A stretch of 64,000 bases of DNA from Diphasiastrum complanatum (taxonomy: Eukaryota; Streptophyta; Lycopodiopsida; Lycopodiales; Lycopodiaceae): NCBI GenBank assembly GCA_029204225.1, contig CM055092.1, forward strand, positions 15,770,715 through 15,834,714. Direction: 5' to 3'. This document shows, in pieces, positions 1 through 12,404 of this stretch (position 1 is the stretch's first letter; each line of letters begins with the position of its first letter). The position numbers and the translations under genes are program-made. The notes below the pieces were generated by a model. The model was given only the letters and a program-made list of their open reading frames with translations, made no database searches and was not told the origin of the DNA.

Positions 1-2440
1 ACGAGGTAGTTCACCCACTATTGGACCTCATTTCTATCACCTCTTGATTCTATTGGACCAATGATGCATCCACCTCTTGATTCTATTGGATCATTTTCAA
101 GCATAACTCAAATCCCATGGATCATTGATACTTCCACCTCTTAATTCTATTGGATCTCTTGAACTTTGATTTGTCACACATCCAATAACAACTTTACAAC
201 CTATTTAGCTCAAGTTCTACCACTTACACTACTTTGGCTCAATAGAGGCTTTACATGTGGATTTGATCAATTTGCCTTCTATGCCAATTTTGACCCTCTA
301 CACCAAGATGCTTGACATAGAAAAGTGTAAGACCCCTACAACTAACATAGATAACCTTTTTGCATTTTTCACACATAATTCTAGGTCCCTTAATGGTGTG
401 TATTCCGAAGATTAACAAGGTGAACAAAGAAGATCACGAGAGGCCTTGCTCTAGAAGAAATTCAATTTCAAAAAATAAGAGCTGAAAATGGCACAATCAT
501 ACTACTTTGCCACAAAACAAGAGAGTAAAGGTCTCACAACCATAATGGCTAGCAACTCTTCTTAGCTTCGATTTGCTATGTAACAAGCACCATATATTTG
601 AAGATAAAAAAAAAATCTGATCAAAATTTTAAATACAAAATACCTATTTAAATATGTTTTGTGAGTCATTAAATATTCACCTTTAAATAACATTATAATG
701 TTGGCAGGTAAATTATCTTTTCCATAATAAAGCTAGCAGTAAAAATTTTATCGTCTTCATATCATTTGCTTTTGTGCTAAGAAATGTCAAATTAGTAAAA
801 ATTGTACAATTGGAATTATTGATGTGAGGTGCAACGTTGATGATTATAATGTTATACATATTGCACATGTCAATTTTTTATCTCATTTATATTATGGAAT
901 GGAATGTGAGTATGTTTAATGTGTCATACCAACATGAATATCCAAAATATCTAAAACTACAATAATTTTTGGTTGTGTATATGATATTTATGGCACTATT
1001 TCTTTTTTGTAAATTGCAAATGTGGTTTGATTGAAATTGGTGGAAGACTACTTTTACAAGAAGTTTTTTTAAAAGATTATGGGTCCAATGGCATGGGCTC
1101 CAATCAAGTCCATGCGAAAAAAATTATAGTTGTACAAAAGCAACTTTTTTGGCTTTTGAAACAAATGACTAATTCTATGCTTGAAAGAAATATACAACAT
1201 TTCGAAAAGTATGTGTTGGTTGACACATGAACACATGGCTAGCTTGAAAAAATATTTGCATAATGAATGTATTCTTTTATCCTAATAAAGAGTACAAAAG
1301 CAAAGTAATGATGATTTATATGCACTATATTGCTTAGTTGTTTGTTGTTTTCACTTATGAAAATTGTTCAGGGAACTTTTAATACAATAACTAATAGGAG
1401 CAATTAAACTAGATTGTGAGTTTTCTTTTTTGGGTTGTCAAAACCCATGACATAGGGTTTTTATATCACCTAGTGTAAAACTTTGAATTAGTTATTACAA
1501 GCTTTTATCAGATTAGGTAAATCATAGATAATATAAGTCCTAATTTAAGCTACAATATTTATTATTATTGTGAATATACAAGATCTACACATAGATTTAG
1601 TTCATTTGTAAAAAATATGTTGCATTGTGTTTATGATATTTAATAAAAGTTCACAACTTGCCATCCTACATTTAGAATCAATCACTAAATGATCTAGACA
1701 AATGATTTTGATGCACATTGTTTTGAAAGGAGTGGATTATCTTTATTGTATCCACACATTATCACATGCTACAAATTTAGATGTTGCTTATAATGGTAAG
1801 TATTGTGAAGAAAGTATACATGACTAAAAACTGAAAGCATACATTGACAATCCAAAAGTATGTCAAAATTAGATGAAAATGGTTAATACAAAAACATGCG
1901 AAGACCTAGTTACAACTTAATGTGGATTTTACTAGCTTGAAGAATAATCTTGCTTGGATATTCTAAGAGCTAAAAAAAACTCATGCTTACAACTTTTTGA
2001 GTCTCAAATTAGGTTGTTGTAATCTAAGCCATCACCCTCCACACCAATCATAAGCTTTGACAAATATTGATGATGTGGACGACATCAAATGGAAGGTCAA
2101 GTTTGGCCGATTGTGCTTTTCAAGCAACGAAAGGTTACCATTTATAACTCTTTCCAAAATATAGAGGGGAAGCCATATTTCAAATGTATATGGTTTGGCT
2201 AAGTGGTAATATGCCAAATTTTAAGTTTACATCTATTTGGTTAAGTAACATACCTGCCAAAATTTGGATATATGAATTTTGGCCTCAATCATGAAACATG
2301 CATTGACCTTTTTCTTCAATTTCCCTCTTATCTCCAACTCCATTCCCCCCTGTGTCAAATGATAACCATCAAGATCCATCACTTGACAAAGTCTATACTT
2401 GGCTTGTCTCTTTGTATCTCACTCAAAGTGAGTACATTTC
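1..2440. other. AT-rich intergenic sequence, no gene seen
   Basis: No open frame here resembles a known protein, and the longest frames are about 60-70 codons with no supporting codon pattern. The DNA is AT-rich and looks like decayed repeat sequence. The only structure noticed is three copies of a ~20-bp motif near the start, listed separately. Confidence 0.5.
38..154 (+). repeat. Three spaced copies of a 20-bp motif
   Basis: The motif CACCTCTTGATTCTATTGGA occurs at 38-57 and 71-90, and with one change at 135-154. Spacing is irregular (33 and 64 bp), so this is a short local duplication rather than a regular array. No function is inferred. Confidence 0.6.
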
Positions 2441-2520
2441 AAAAACCAAAATAAAGCTAACATGACTTCTATTAAACTTGAGGTAGAACGGGTGTAGATG
2501 AGAGTAAAACTAGACCATTT

Positions 2521-2733
2521 CTACCCTCTCGAGTCCATCCAAACCTTCAAGAAATAGACCCCCTTGCTTTGAATAGAATACTCCTCAAGTGGCTCTGTGT
2601 AGCCTTCTTCCATCATCTTTTTGATATTGCCATCTTGGTCATGCTTGTAGATTCCTTTAAAATTACGAACCTCCTTGTGCTGACGAGCAAAAATAAGATC
2701 CAAGAGATTCATTTCCTTTGTCCATTTCTTCAC
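2521..2733 (-). pseudogene. Retroelement-borne fragment with an HDQDG motif
   Basis: A 70-codon minus-strand frame contains the stretch YKHDQDG, then EEGYTEPLEEYSIQSK and KVW. The same spaced pattern (HDQDG, EEDYMEQL, Q.K, KVW) occurs on the minus strand at 39761-39970, inside the non-autonomous copia-derived element. The protein family is not recognised. The shared pattern suggests that a fragment of the same element family lies here. No LTR was identified around it. Confidence 0.4.
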
Positions 2734-3084
2734 ACCATTTTACCTTTTTGGTTGCATCATGAGAGGAATGAAAAGTAATGCCTCTTTTTGAACAACAAAA
2801 TTATCAGAAAAGTATAATTCTTGTTTATATTATGGTTATACATTTTTGTCATAGATAATAACCTTTTACTTTTAGTACACGCTACAGTGATGAAGGCCAC
2901 ATTGACGACACTCAAGTTTATTGAGTTGGGATAGTTGTCTCGTAACGGAGACTATTTGACCATGCAACGGTACCCCCCCAAAATGAGTGCTTATTATATG
3001 TACTTGTTGTTCTTTAGTTATCTATGTATCACTTACAGTGTGATGTGCTATTTGTTTCATCTTTTTATGATTCAAAATTGATCA

Positions 3085-3225
3085 GTAGCTTATCTGACTC
3101 ATAGCATTAGCTCCACCTGATCGATCCACCAGATCATCCATTAGGGGCAGTGAATATTATTCTCAATAGTTACTTTATTCAGCTCCTTGTAATCCACACA
3201 CATCTGGAATCCTCCATTGCCAACG
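3085..3225 (-). pseudogene. Ty3/gypsy reverse transcriptase fragment
   Basis: On the minus strand, about 3215 down to 3110 reads QMCVDYKELNKVTIENN. This matches the conserved gypsy RT segment that normally reads RMCVDYRALNKVTVKN. A degraded LMDDL-like stretch follows before the frame is lost. Only the N-terminal palm/fingers segment of RT is present. No flanking protease, integrase or LTR was seen, so it is an isolated relic. Confidence 0.6.
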
Positions 3226-3534
3226 AATATTCATCTGATTGCCCAAGTAAAGGGTAATGCTTCAAGAGTTCATCCGAAAAATACTTCTAGTTTAGAAAAG
3301 CAGAAAAATAGTGAGTCAAATGATTTTGTTGACTCTTCATCAACATCATCAAAAGATGAATCAAAGAGCAATGTGTTGAAGAAGAATAATCATCAGGAAA
3401 AGTGTTACTCAAGCAACTTTTAAGTGAATTAAAAGTTGAAGATCAAAGCAAGAGGGACCGTTGGAAGAAATTCAAAGCAAAAAGAATATTTGCGTTTGCA
3501 AAGTCAAGTCAATTGACAACAACCGTATAGCCAT

Positions 3535-3760
3535 TGATTAATCATTCAATACATCAAGCCTAAAACTAGAGCATGATCAAGCTCCCATGTGATTGTAGAC
3601 ACATGAACCATCCATTGGCAAAATCTATGCATAACTCTATGATCCTTTTTGTCTCTAATATAAATTTGGGACCTTATTTGGCCAAATTGGGCCTTACAAC
3701 CATTATTACAAGTCCCGCTATTCACAAATATAGCAAAGTTGTTCAAGCCCTCTTATTGTT
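3535..3760 (-). repeat. Solo LTR-like remnant, family shared with 60382-60802
   Basis: Read on the minus strand, this stretch begins with GTAATAATGGTTGTAAGGCC and later has GAGCTTGATCATGCTCTAG followed by TGTATTGAATGAT. The same landmarks occur in the same order on the + strand at about 60375-60635, just before a tRNA-Met-type primer binding site. This is therefore most simply a diverged, partial LTR of that family. No partner LTR or internal coding region is evident nearby. Confidence 0.55.
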
Positions 3761-3847
3761 ATCCTATTGAATAATTCTATCTAATTAGCACCATGGCTAT
3801 ATTTAGCATGTCAATTATTGAGCACATGGGCTAATTACATGCGAGAC

Positions 3848-3975
<128 letters not shown>

Positions 3976-3999
3976 AACGTCGTGTAGTCCTTTTTGATA

Positions 4000-5000
4000 A
4001 ATCAAGACTAGAAATCTTACCCCTCTTTCAATAGCCAAACATAAGTAATTGAAACACGATTTGATTAGATATAGCAGAAAAATTTGCAAAAGTGAACTAA
4101 TTTCAGGCATCTAATCAATACCAGTCACCATCTTACCACAACAAACACCACAAGGGTCACTATTGGAAGCTAGTTTTCATTCTTTTGACTTTATCTTCCA
4201 ACAGTTAACAATCATATCAAACAACTTTTAGATAAAGCTACTCGCAAAGCATGAGGTACCAGGCCAAGATTGTGAAGGTTATATATCCCATGATGACCAT
4301 TCAACAAAAACAAATAAGCCAGAATTTTCAAGGTATCCAACATACTAACTCTTATATTGCCTTGATGCATTGTTTTTGAGAGAACCTAAAAACACATGAG
4401 AAAAGAGGATAACATCTCCAATATCTCCATTACATAGCTCAAGATGTCATGGCAGATGCCATGATGATCGGCCATAATGTAGTTGGTAGGGAGGGGCACA
4501 CACCATGCCAACCCCTATTTACTTGGTGCATTGGTACAATAAGTTCTATGTGAACATTTAAGTCAATAATCGATAGGAGACAATTTTGGAGCATAAGCTC
4601 CAAGGTGTCCCTATCTTGACTTTATCACTATAACAATAAACTATTGTGATGATTCTCTTAAAGATGATTTGCTCGCTTAAGGTGAGTTTGAGTTAAATAA
4701 TGAGCTCTTTTTCTTGAATTCTTTAAGTTGCAAGAGTTTCTTTTTCCTTTTCACATGTTCTACAATGTTGTACTTTGTTTAACAGTGAGATCACATCATG
4801 GTTCACAATCTCACAATCTTTCGGATCACCTTGTTTGACACTAAGATCACATCATATGTCTCCATCGAGAGGCGAGAGACGTAACACCATTGTCGAGGCA
4901 AGGTTGGCGATAAAAGGCAACAATGATCAAAAAGCTACTTTATCTCCAAAGAGGGGCTCATAAAGTAGTGGTTCCCAAATTTCCAAGGCTGCTTCAATTT
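4000..5000. other. Intergenic sequence, no gene seen
   Basis: No supported coding region. A short phrase resembling 'gatcacatcat' recurs at about 4790 and 4848, suggesting degraded repeat DNA just upstream of the ligase gene promoter. Confidence 0.45.
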
Positions 5001-5290
5001 GTCTTTTCATACTGCATTCACTCGTGTCCTGTCTGACTCCCGCGCTCAGAGGGCACAGGCACACTACGACCTAATGCCCACAGCCGTTGGATCTCATTAC
5101 AAACGTTCAGATTTTGCCACGTTTTCGTATCGCGAACCATTGAGAATAGTCGGCGTGGCAAAAGGGACACGCGGCGAAAATCCAAATGGTGAGCTTTCAA
5201 ACGTGTCGTGCCATTAGCCCATTGGAGAGGCAGAGAGAGAGAGATTAGAATATATGGGCGAGCGAGAGAAAATAAGTTTTCTTCTCTGAG
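5000..5290 (+). promoter_or_regulatory. Probable promoter region of the WAV3-like gene
   Basis: Base composition shifts from AT-rich repeat DNA to a more mixed, GC-richer stretch with several CGCG/ACGCG words and an ACGTGTC-type element. An ATATAT box lies near 5250, and a GA-rich leader-like segment follows. It lies about 1 kb upstream of the first ATG of the ligase gene. The transcription start cannot be fixed from sequence alone. Confidence 0.35.
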
Positions 5291-5499
5291 ACCGCCATGA
5301 AAAAGAGCTATGGGATGAGCTTCAAAGCTGCGTACCCATTTTGACAGCGATGGAGGAGCCTCTGTTCGGTTTGTATTGTTTGTATTTATGTTGTTACGTT
5401 TTAAGCAGAGCTGTTTTTCAATGACCAGGAGCTTCTTGATGATAAGTTTGGGCAACAAGTAGTTACAGAAACTTACATGTTTTGGCTCAAATCAGTAAA

Positions 5500-5915
5500 T
5501 TATTGTCGAAAAAGCTTTGTAGTCTTTATTAAGAACGGCAAAGCCATATCCGCAGAAGAAGGCGGACGACTTTATGCTTCAGTTCAAAAGATTATCGAAG
5601 AAGCTTTGCATATCTTATCATGATCTGACAAAGGCATATCCACAGAAAGATAGTCGTCTTTATGTTTTGGTTGAAAATATAATGAAAGAAGGGTGGCAGT
5701 CTTTATCATTGACGAAAAGCCATATTCGCAGGCAGACGCCCGTCTTTATGTTCTGGTTGAAAATATAATGGAAGCTTTGCAGTCTTTATAATAGATGACA
5801 AAGTCGTATCCGCAGACAGACTGCCTTTATCTTTTGTTTGAGAAGTGTTGCAATCTGTATCATAAAATGGCAAAGCTGTATCTGCAGTCAGGTGACCGTC
5901 TTGAAATGTGCAAGA
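5500..5915 (+). repeat. Imperfect ~85-bp tandem array in the 5' leader
   Basis: Five diverged units carry the landmarks AGCCATATCCGCAG, then GTCTTTATG..TGGTTGAAAATATAATG, then AGCTTTGCAGTCTTTAT. The first landmark recurs at 5542, 5632, 5718, 5802 and 5874, so periods are 90, 86, 84 and 72 bp. The array lies between the presumed promoter and the first exon of the WAV3-like gene. It could be in the 5' UTR or a leader intron. It has no convincing continuous coding frame. Confidence 0.85.
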
Positions 5916-6236
5916 GAATATATATTACAGATTAAATATCTCAAGATTTGCAGAGTCTGTCAGGAAACCCGCTGTGCTGAAACCCTTCAGATCCACTCTG
6001 CGTGCTTCTTTGAAGGCGTTCTTGTATAATATGTTGTCAATAGTACATCACACATACATTCCTCATTATTTGAAAAGCTGTTGTAGGCTACCTTCATAAT
6101 CTTCTGGACGACGTTTACAATCCAAAAGCAAATAATATGTTGCAATCTTTCAATTGAAGAACTGTAAGCCTGCGTTCCCACAGAGAAGGAAAGAAACAAA
6201 GAAAAGAAAAAAATAACTTCATCAAAGAAAGAAAGC

Positions 6237-6467
6237 ATGGGGAGTGGCTGGCGAAGGGCAAGAAATGCCATGTTTCTGCACATGTGTGGAACTTTTCCGC
6301 GAGACAGGGATGAGATGAGGTCACAGGAATCAGTTCTTCACAATCCCAGAGTTGAAGCAGGGGGCATTGTTTTATCAGAAGGATCTACGACACCCTTGGC
6401 ACCGGTAACACCGACGCGCTCACCATCTAGGCTTCAGCTCATCCGCACGAGCATTCGCCTGTCACGA
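6237..6467 (+). CDS. WAV3/EDA40-like RING-vWA E3 ubiquitin ligase, exon 1
   Basis: This exon encodes the 77-residue N-terminus, starting MGSGWRRARNAM, as in the plant WAV3/EDA40 family, whose members start with MG/MV-x-x-WRRA/WRKA. It ends in a Ser/Thr/Pro-rich stretch with PVTPTRSPSRLQL, also a family feature. The exon ends at TCACGA before a consensus donor GTGAGT, in phase 0. The frame read beyond the donor loses similarity, which supports the junction. The matching acceptor is at 18896, so exon 2 opens directly with the RING domain. No other ATG upstream in this frame is needed. Start and donor are supported by family similarity and phase, not by transcripts. Confidence 0.82.
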
Positions 6468-7705
6468 GTGAGTCCTTTTTTCTTCCCTTAATATTTTTAG
6501 TCTCTACACTCCATTGTGTAACCGCTTGCAGTCGGTGTAGTTTTGCTATGAGCTTACATGATACAAGTAGTGCTGCCGTAGTTGGAACTTAATGACCATT
6601 GACAACTGTAAGGTCTATTCACTTAGCTTTTATCTGTTGCAGCCTGCTCTCTTAACTCAGCAACTGTATCTTGCTATTTGTCTTTATCTATTTATTATGT
6701 TAGAATAAATAGATTAGTGGTCATGACTGTGGAGACATGGAGTCCGTTGACTCTAATACTCAGTTGTTTGTAGAGGCTTTGATGCTCACTTAACTTAATT
6801 AAATTCTTGTGAAGGCACAGGAGAACCAATAATATTTCTGTTTAATTTTGCAGAGCGGGTTGATTTAGTTTCTGCAGAATCCACAGATATCATCTTTCCA
6901 CCGTGGGGGCGGTCTTAGATGCCATTAATTATCTTAAGATTGGTAGTCATTTGTCAGAGTGGTAGGAAAACTTCAAGGCTGAAGGGAATGGGCAAGGGGG
7001 AGTACTGATGGTGAAGCTGAACACCAGCCTCCAAGTGGAGGCTAATGGCCTTTTCATTATAACTGAAGTATATAGAAGAATTAAAGCAGGAAAGGGTGGT
7101 GGAGTAGTAGCAAAAATGTGATAGAGCTCCTGTAAATGTGGTACAAGCATTGAAGGCGAGTTTTCCAAGCTTGATGGGCGCTGCTTCTATAGATAGGATC
7201 TGCAGCAAAGAGAAGTTGAGAAGGTGGTGAGCTAGCATCTGCATTGGCCATAGAGAAGAGGAAGAAATTTCACATTTCCTGTATTTTTTTTTAATGCCAT
7301 TGCTATTCCATTCAATGTAGTTTGAAGTCATTACTTCTAAGACATGTTGAGAGCTGTAGGTGTGGTGGGTGCTTCAGTGAAAGCTCCTAGTATTGAGTCC
7401 ATTAGAGTGCTTCATTCGATGCTCTTGCCATTGTTTGAATCTATTGTTTGAGGATATTAGTAAGTTGGATTGGGTTGCTCCTATTTTGCACAAGGCACGT
7501 AAGATAGTCACTTTGATTACATCTCATCAAAAATTCTAGGCTTGTGTTGAAAGGTGAGCAAAGCATGAGATTTATAAACTTTTAAGTTTTAGCTTTAGAT
7601 CAAATTTCAAATTTTCAATCAATGTCATTGATCAAACAAGATTCAAGAATCACCTGTGCCTGAAGTAGTAGCAGGAGAGTCATCCCTGATCCCGGCAATC
7701 CTCAG

Positions 7706-7845
7706 TGACTATGGGGCCTGACTGCAAACGGCGATCTCATATCCTCGAAGACGTAAAAGATGCGCCCTGATTCGAACGGGGCCACCTCCATAAGTGTTCC
7801 CGCAATACTTGCAAGTCCACTTCTTCGTGCCTGATGTGCCATAAC
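7706..7845 (-). pseudogene. BED-type zinc finger of a hAT transposase, fragment
   Basis: The minus strand reads GTKKWTCKYCGNTYGGGPVR, then IRAHLLRLRGYEIAVCSQAP and a stop. The pattern W-x-C-x2-C...GG..R...HL matches the N-terminal BED/C2H2-like finger of plant hAT transposases. Only the finger and a few following residues are in frame, and the catalytic region does not follow. It is opposite in strand to the neighbouring hAT remnants, so it belongs to a different copy. Confidence 0.7.
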
Positions 7846-8040
7846 CTGAATTAAGGATGACGTGATCCCATAAGGGATCCCACTATCTGGGCATTGCTAA
7901 TAGCTATCTAGTGTCAACAAAACAATAACTGTATTAAATTCAAACTTCAAATTAAAAACTAATCCTAAATTCTAATTTCCAAAACGGTAAACCTATGCTC
8001 TAAGTTCTAACCTCAATCTATCCTCAATCTATCCCTATCC

Positions 8041-8304
8041 TCTCTCTCTCTCTAGACTCTCTCTCTCTCTCAATCTCACACACACACATGTCACGACAGT
8101 CTCAAGACTCACACACACACACCACACAGTGCACACACACAAACACAAACACAGTTTAACACACCATCACACACACAAACACACAAACACACCACCACAC
8201 TCAAAGTTAAAAGTTCACACATGTCACACACACACTCCCTCTACTTCACAATCCACACAAACACACAAACAGTCCCTCTCTTTCACACACACACACACAC
8301 TCAA

Positions 8305-8379
<75 letters not shown>
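8041..8379. repeat. Compound CT / CA / CT microsatellite block
   Basis: Short CT runs at about 8041-8071 are followed by a CA-rich block to about 8301 and then a perfect 73-bp (CT)n at 8307-8379. His-Thr and Ser-Leu frames across it are products of the repeat. Confidence 0.95.
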
Positions 8380-8380
<1 letters not shown>

Positions 8381-8407
8381 ACGTGCCAAAAAGTGAAAAC
8401 ACTCACC

Positions 8408-8554
8408 TCTCGGGCCCCCGCTGTATCGCAAAAAAATTTGCGATTTTTCAACAGTCGTTTCGAACAACGAAACGTCGCTTCGAAACGGGGTCGCTTCATA
8501 CGTTCCGTTTCGAACCCGTTTCAGCATTCGAAACACGTTTCGATAAAACACTGG
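8408..8554 (+). mobile_element. hAT-like 3' terminus with GTTTCGAA subterminal motifs
   Basis: The stretch holds several copies of GTTTCGAA/TTCGAAAC and ends in AAAACACTGG, whose complement CCAGTGTTTT resembles hAT terminal repeats (CAGTGTT type). Its start, TCGGGCCCCCGCTGTATCGC, resembles 12405 onward (TCGGGCCCGAGCTGTAGC), the end of another hAT copy. It is read as the right end of an otherwise lost element. The left end was not found. Confidence 0.5.
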
Positions 8555-8791
8555 TCAATGCTAACCTAAGCTTATGCCACTCTTCACGCACCACCAACCT
8601 TTAAGGGAAACTTTGACATCCAAAAGATTAGCAAGTACTATGTAGATATTGCCAAAGTGTGTCGCAAATGGCCTCTATAACTTTAAACTTTGATTACTAA
8701 TGAGTAATTAGTGATTGTCCCCTGAGCTCTCTCACTAACTTATTACCTAAAGCCTGCTGCGTAACTAGTAACACCAATGTTATTGTTACAG

Positions 8792-10238
8792 GTGCGGCAG
8801 AGCTCCGAGATTCCCCATCGCAGCCGGCACCTGTAGCTGGCACTAGCTCCGCTGCAGCATCCATTCCACCTTCTTCTTCTGGAGAGACTCTTGCAGTGCC
8901 AGCTGGTGGGGCCGGCAGTAGTGCTATTGGTAGCACTGTTAGGGGACGGGGTCGAGGACATGTGAGAGGCAGGGATGTTTTTGTGGCAGCCTTCCAGCAG
9001 TCACATAGGGATGCAGCTGCTATTGCTGTTAGGAGGTGCTTTTACTTGTGTGACCTCCCTTTTCATGTGGCACAGACCCCTGCATGGAGGGATATGATGC
9101 GAGCAGTATCTCGTATCGGTGTTGAGTGGGAGGGCCCGACCATGGAGCAGTTGAGGACGAGAGAGCTACATGCTGAGCGGCAGTCTGTGGATGCTGACCT
9201 ACAGCCCATTAGGAAGTCATGGGCGAGGTATACCTGTAACCTTACATCTTCAATACCTTTGCACTTGCCACTTAGTACTTACTACTTTAGAAATTAGTAC
9301 TTTCAAGTTTCTAACTTTGAACTTTCAATCTCCAAATTTGCAAATTGCAAGTTGCAACTTAGTTAGTTGAAACTTGAAAGTGTTGTCGAATGTTTTGAGG
9401 CCTGCCCCCATTAGGTAACCAAGTTCCAACTTCCAACCTCCAACCTGACAACCTGTTTCCAATTTTTTGATTTGAAAATTGCAATTTTGTTTTAGCTTCA
9501 AGTTTCAATGCCCATAGAATTTGAATTTTGCTATATAGTATAGCCTGCTTGTTGCCTATAGGCTATGACCAATTACAAATCTTATTTCATAATTCTCATC
9601 CTAGGTTTGCCTATATGCTCATTGTTTTGGAGCGGCTCATAAAAGTGCATGGAAGCTTGAGGGTGACAGTGGTTTCACCCCATTGGGCAGAGTGGGGCTG
9701 ATCAGGAGAGGCCAAGGCCAGGAGATTTGAGGCGATCGTGGAGGAGGATGTCTATGCTCTACTCCATCCGGAGACCTTAGCAGCTGTAGGTTGATTTTGA
9801 TGCCCAATCCCCCGATTCACTGCGTTACATTAGTAGGCTTTTAGTACTTTGAAATTTTGTAGATATACTAGATAGTAGATTACTAGATTGTAAATTGTAA
9901 TTACTAATTTGTAATTTGTAAATTGTAAGTTAAAACTTAAAAGTAATATGACATGTCGAGACTCGAGCCTAAGTCCTGATTCCAATTTCCTTGTGTCGCA
10001 GGGCCTACCACTCGAGCTACAGGACCAGGAGCGTAGGAGAGGGCCCGAGCCATGCAGTAGTCTCAGAACCTCTGAGAGTCCCTCTAGCTCTGACTCAGAT
10101 GAGGAATCCGCCACTGAGGGTGAGGGGTCGGATGAGGAGGATGAGGGTGACTCTGATGATGGGGAGGATGACATTGAGCTTGAGGACATGCCAGTGCCTC
10201 CACGACGACAGCATCTGAGGCGGGCAACTAGAGGCTAG
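8792..10238 (+). pseudogene. hAT transposase remnant A, internally deleted
   Basis: Three exon-like blocks can be read. At 8792-9227, after a TTGTTACAG acceptor, AIAVRRCFYLCDLPFHVAQT and GPTMEQLRTREL match the region N-terminal to the catalytic core of plant hAT proteins. At about 9605-9789, RFAYMLIVLERLIKVHG and VVSPHWAEW match the mid-protein segment after the core. At 10002-10238 lies a Ser/Asp/Glu-rich acidic tail ending RRATRG. The several hundred residues with the catalytic acidic residues, normally between blocks one and two, are absent. It cannot encode a working transposase. Confidence 0.75.
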
Positions 10239-11020
10239 AGCCTGGATGGGCATTGGGGGGGGGGGCACTCACTGCTCAACATAGATCATAGAGGATAGTT
10301 ATTAGTGGCATACTCTAGGCTGAGGGCTCTTAGCTCTAGCATAGTAGTTATACATATTATTGTTTACATATGACAGTTGACTTCAGACTCATGGGGCCTC
10401 AGGCTTGAGCCTTGAGGGCCGAGGCCACGCTTGACACTCTTGTTTGCTTTTACTTTAAACTTTGAAGTTTAAACTTTTGACTCTTGAATTGTAATTTGTG
10501 ATTCACGGAAGTCTGATTTGTAAATTCAAAATTGTTAGTAGTTACTTAATACTAGTTTGAACTTACTACTTACTAATTAGAAGTTAGAACTTAGTGCCAA
10601 CTTGAAGTTTCTTCCAAGTTAGTGGTCAGTGCATTGTAATTTGTAATTTGTAAGTTGTAACTTGTAACTTCAAACTTGTAAGTAGTAAGTTGAAAGTTGA
10701 AAGTTCTATAGATAATAGTTATTAGTTTGTAACTTTATTGTTTACAATTTTTGGAAGTTCCTGGATGTTTGAAAATTGAGACTGTAATATGTATGATGAA
10801 TGGTGACAATATCAATAATTGACTGAGGAAAGTGTCAAGTGAGTCGTGACCAGTTGGCAGTGACCACATACTGATACTACAACTTCTCCTCTTGAATTGC
10901 ATTCTCTAGAGCATTCTCATGAAATTGGATGTATCTACTTGTTACCGAACTGTCTATGACATGTGTAACCCCTCAAAAACACATTAAAAAAAAAAACCCA
11001 AATAAAAAAATCCCATTTCG

Positions 11021-11107
11021 AACTAGAACTTGTCGTTTCAAATGCGTTTCAAACGCGTTTCGAACGTGTTTCGAAACGACGTATGAAACGAGCCCCTGAA
11101 ACATTGG
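11021..11107 (+). mobile_element. hAT-like 3' terminus of remnant A
   Basis: Repeated GTTTCRAA motifs and a final CCTGAAACATTGG give, on the complement, CCAATGTTTCAGGGG, a hAT-like terminal sequence. The coding sequence of a second hAT remnant begins within about 15 bp of it. This suggests that element A inserted into, or joined to, element B. Confidence 0.5.
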
Positions 11108-11109
11108 CA

Positions 11110-12086
11110 TTGACACGGGTGGGAGAGATATCAAGGATATTGTTCTTGGATCATCATTTTGGGGGGAGGCAGAGAGTCTTGTGAAGCTATGTGCACCCAT
11201 TCTTAAGTTGCCTTGGATTGTTGATAGGGAGGGGCCCACTATGGGCTTTGAGTACGAGCTCATGGATTGCTTGATTGAGGGGGTTGAGGTCATGCACCTT
11301 CATAGATTCCTCATTGGTTTGTGTCATAGAGGGGCTTTGCCTTGAGAGATGGGAGATGATGCATTCTCCTTTAAACGCTGCAACATTTGTTTTACATCCC
11401 CAATGGTTGAACATGGGTCAACAAGAGTTTGATGAAGAAGTTGACAAAGGATGGAAGATTGTTTTGAAGAGATACACAAATGGAGATATTGTTTTGGAAG
11501 AAAATTTGCTTAATCAATCTTATGTATAGGAATGGGCATGGCTCATTTTGTTGGGCAGTGGCACGCTTGCCATCACATAGGTAGATGGGTTTGCGATGGT
11601 GGGAGCCCTTTTGGAGCATACGTACTTGAGTTGCAAAAGATGGCCATCAAGATCCTTAGCCAAGCAAGTACATCCTCTCCTTGTAAGAGAAAATGGATTA
11701 ATTTCTCCTTGATTCAGACCAAGAGGAGAAACAGTTTGAAGCCATCGACTTTGGACATGTTGGTTGGTGTATGTTCATTTTAATCTATGAGTCCTTGACA
11801 AGATCAAAGCAACAGGGTTTGAGAAGATGGAGTTGACATTGTAACACATAGAGGGGGAGCGATATGATAATTGCTACTTGTATTGCAGGGCGAGAGAGCT
11901 GATATAGAGGAGGGCTTGGAGATGCAGGGCATCACACAAATTGTTAGAGATATTGAAATAGTTATGGCTTCCACGTCGTCTAGTGCTAGTTCATCTCTCG
12001 AGGATTTGCTAGACCTTGAGGAGGTGAAGGATGATGAGGATAATATGGATGTTGACATTGCCACTCCTATTGAGGAGGAACTCTGA
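11110..12086 (+). pseudogene. hAT transposase remnant B, C-terminal half
   Basis: Frames in order carry IKDIVLGSSFWGEAESLVKL, IVDREGPTMGFEYELMD, QEFDEEVDKGWKIVLKRY, and then LQKMAIKILSQASTSSPC with KRKWINFSLIQTKRRNSL. The last two are the dimerisation domain (hAT family C-terminal, PF05699 type). A short acidic tail lies at 11889-12086 after a TTGTATTGCAG acceptor. Frameshifts and stops separate the blocks. The N-terminal half is missing, replaced on the left by element A. Confidence 0.75.
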
Positions 12087-12404
12087 TTTTATTTCACATC
12101 CGTTAGTGTACTTTGATCATTGTGTTTCTAATCTATTGCAGATCATAGTTTGATAGACAATCTAGTAGTAAGTAGTTTATAGATAGTTTTCTTGAGTTTC
12201 ATTTGGACTCAATTTTGAGCTTAACCTAAGTTCTAGCACATTGCGTATTCACTGTAAATGCCATTTCCTCTCTCCTTTCTCCTCTAAGCTCTTTCCTCTC
12301 TCCTCAAGGCTCTCTCTTATCTCCTCTCCTTACACGTTTTGTCCTCTCCTCAATGTTCTCCCCTTGAAAGAGGCGCAAAAATACATAGAGTGAATTGCGA
12401 TAGA

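Noticed and set aside
5018-5458. 146-codon minus-strand frame in the ligase promoter region
   Set aside because: No recognised motif, and it overlaps the probable promoter and leader of a well-supported gene on the other strand.
5500-5915. CRISPR-like reading of the 85-bp array
   Set aside because: Units are whole diverged repeats without constant repeats and unique spacers, in plant nuclear DNA.
8129-8604. Overlapping frames rich in His-Thr and Ser-Leu
   Set aside because: Products of CA and CT microsatellites, with no domain.
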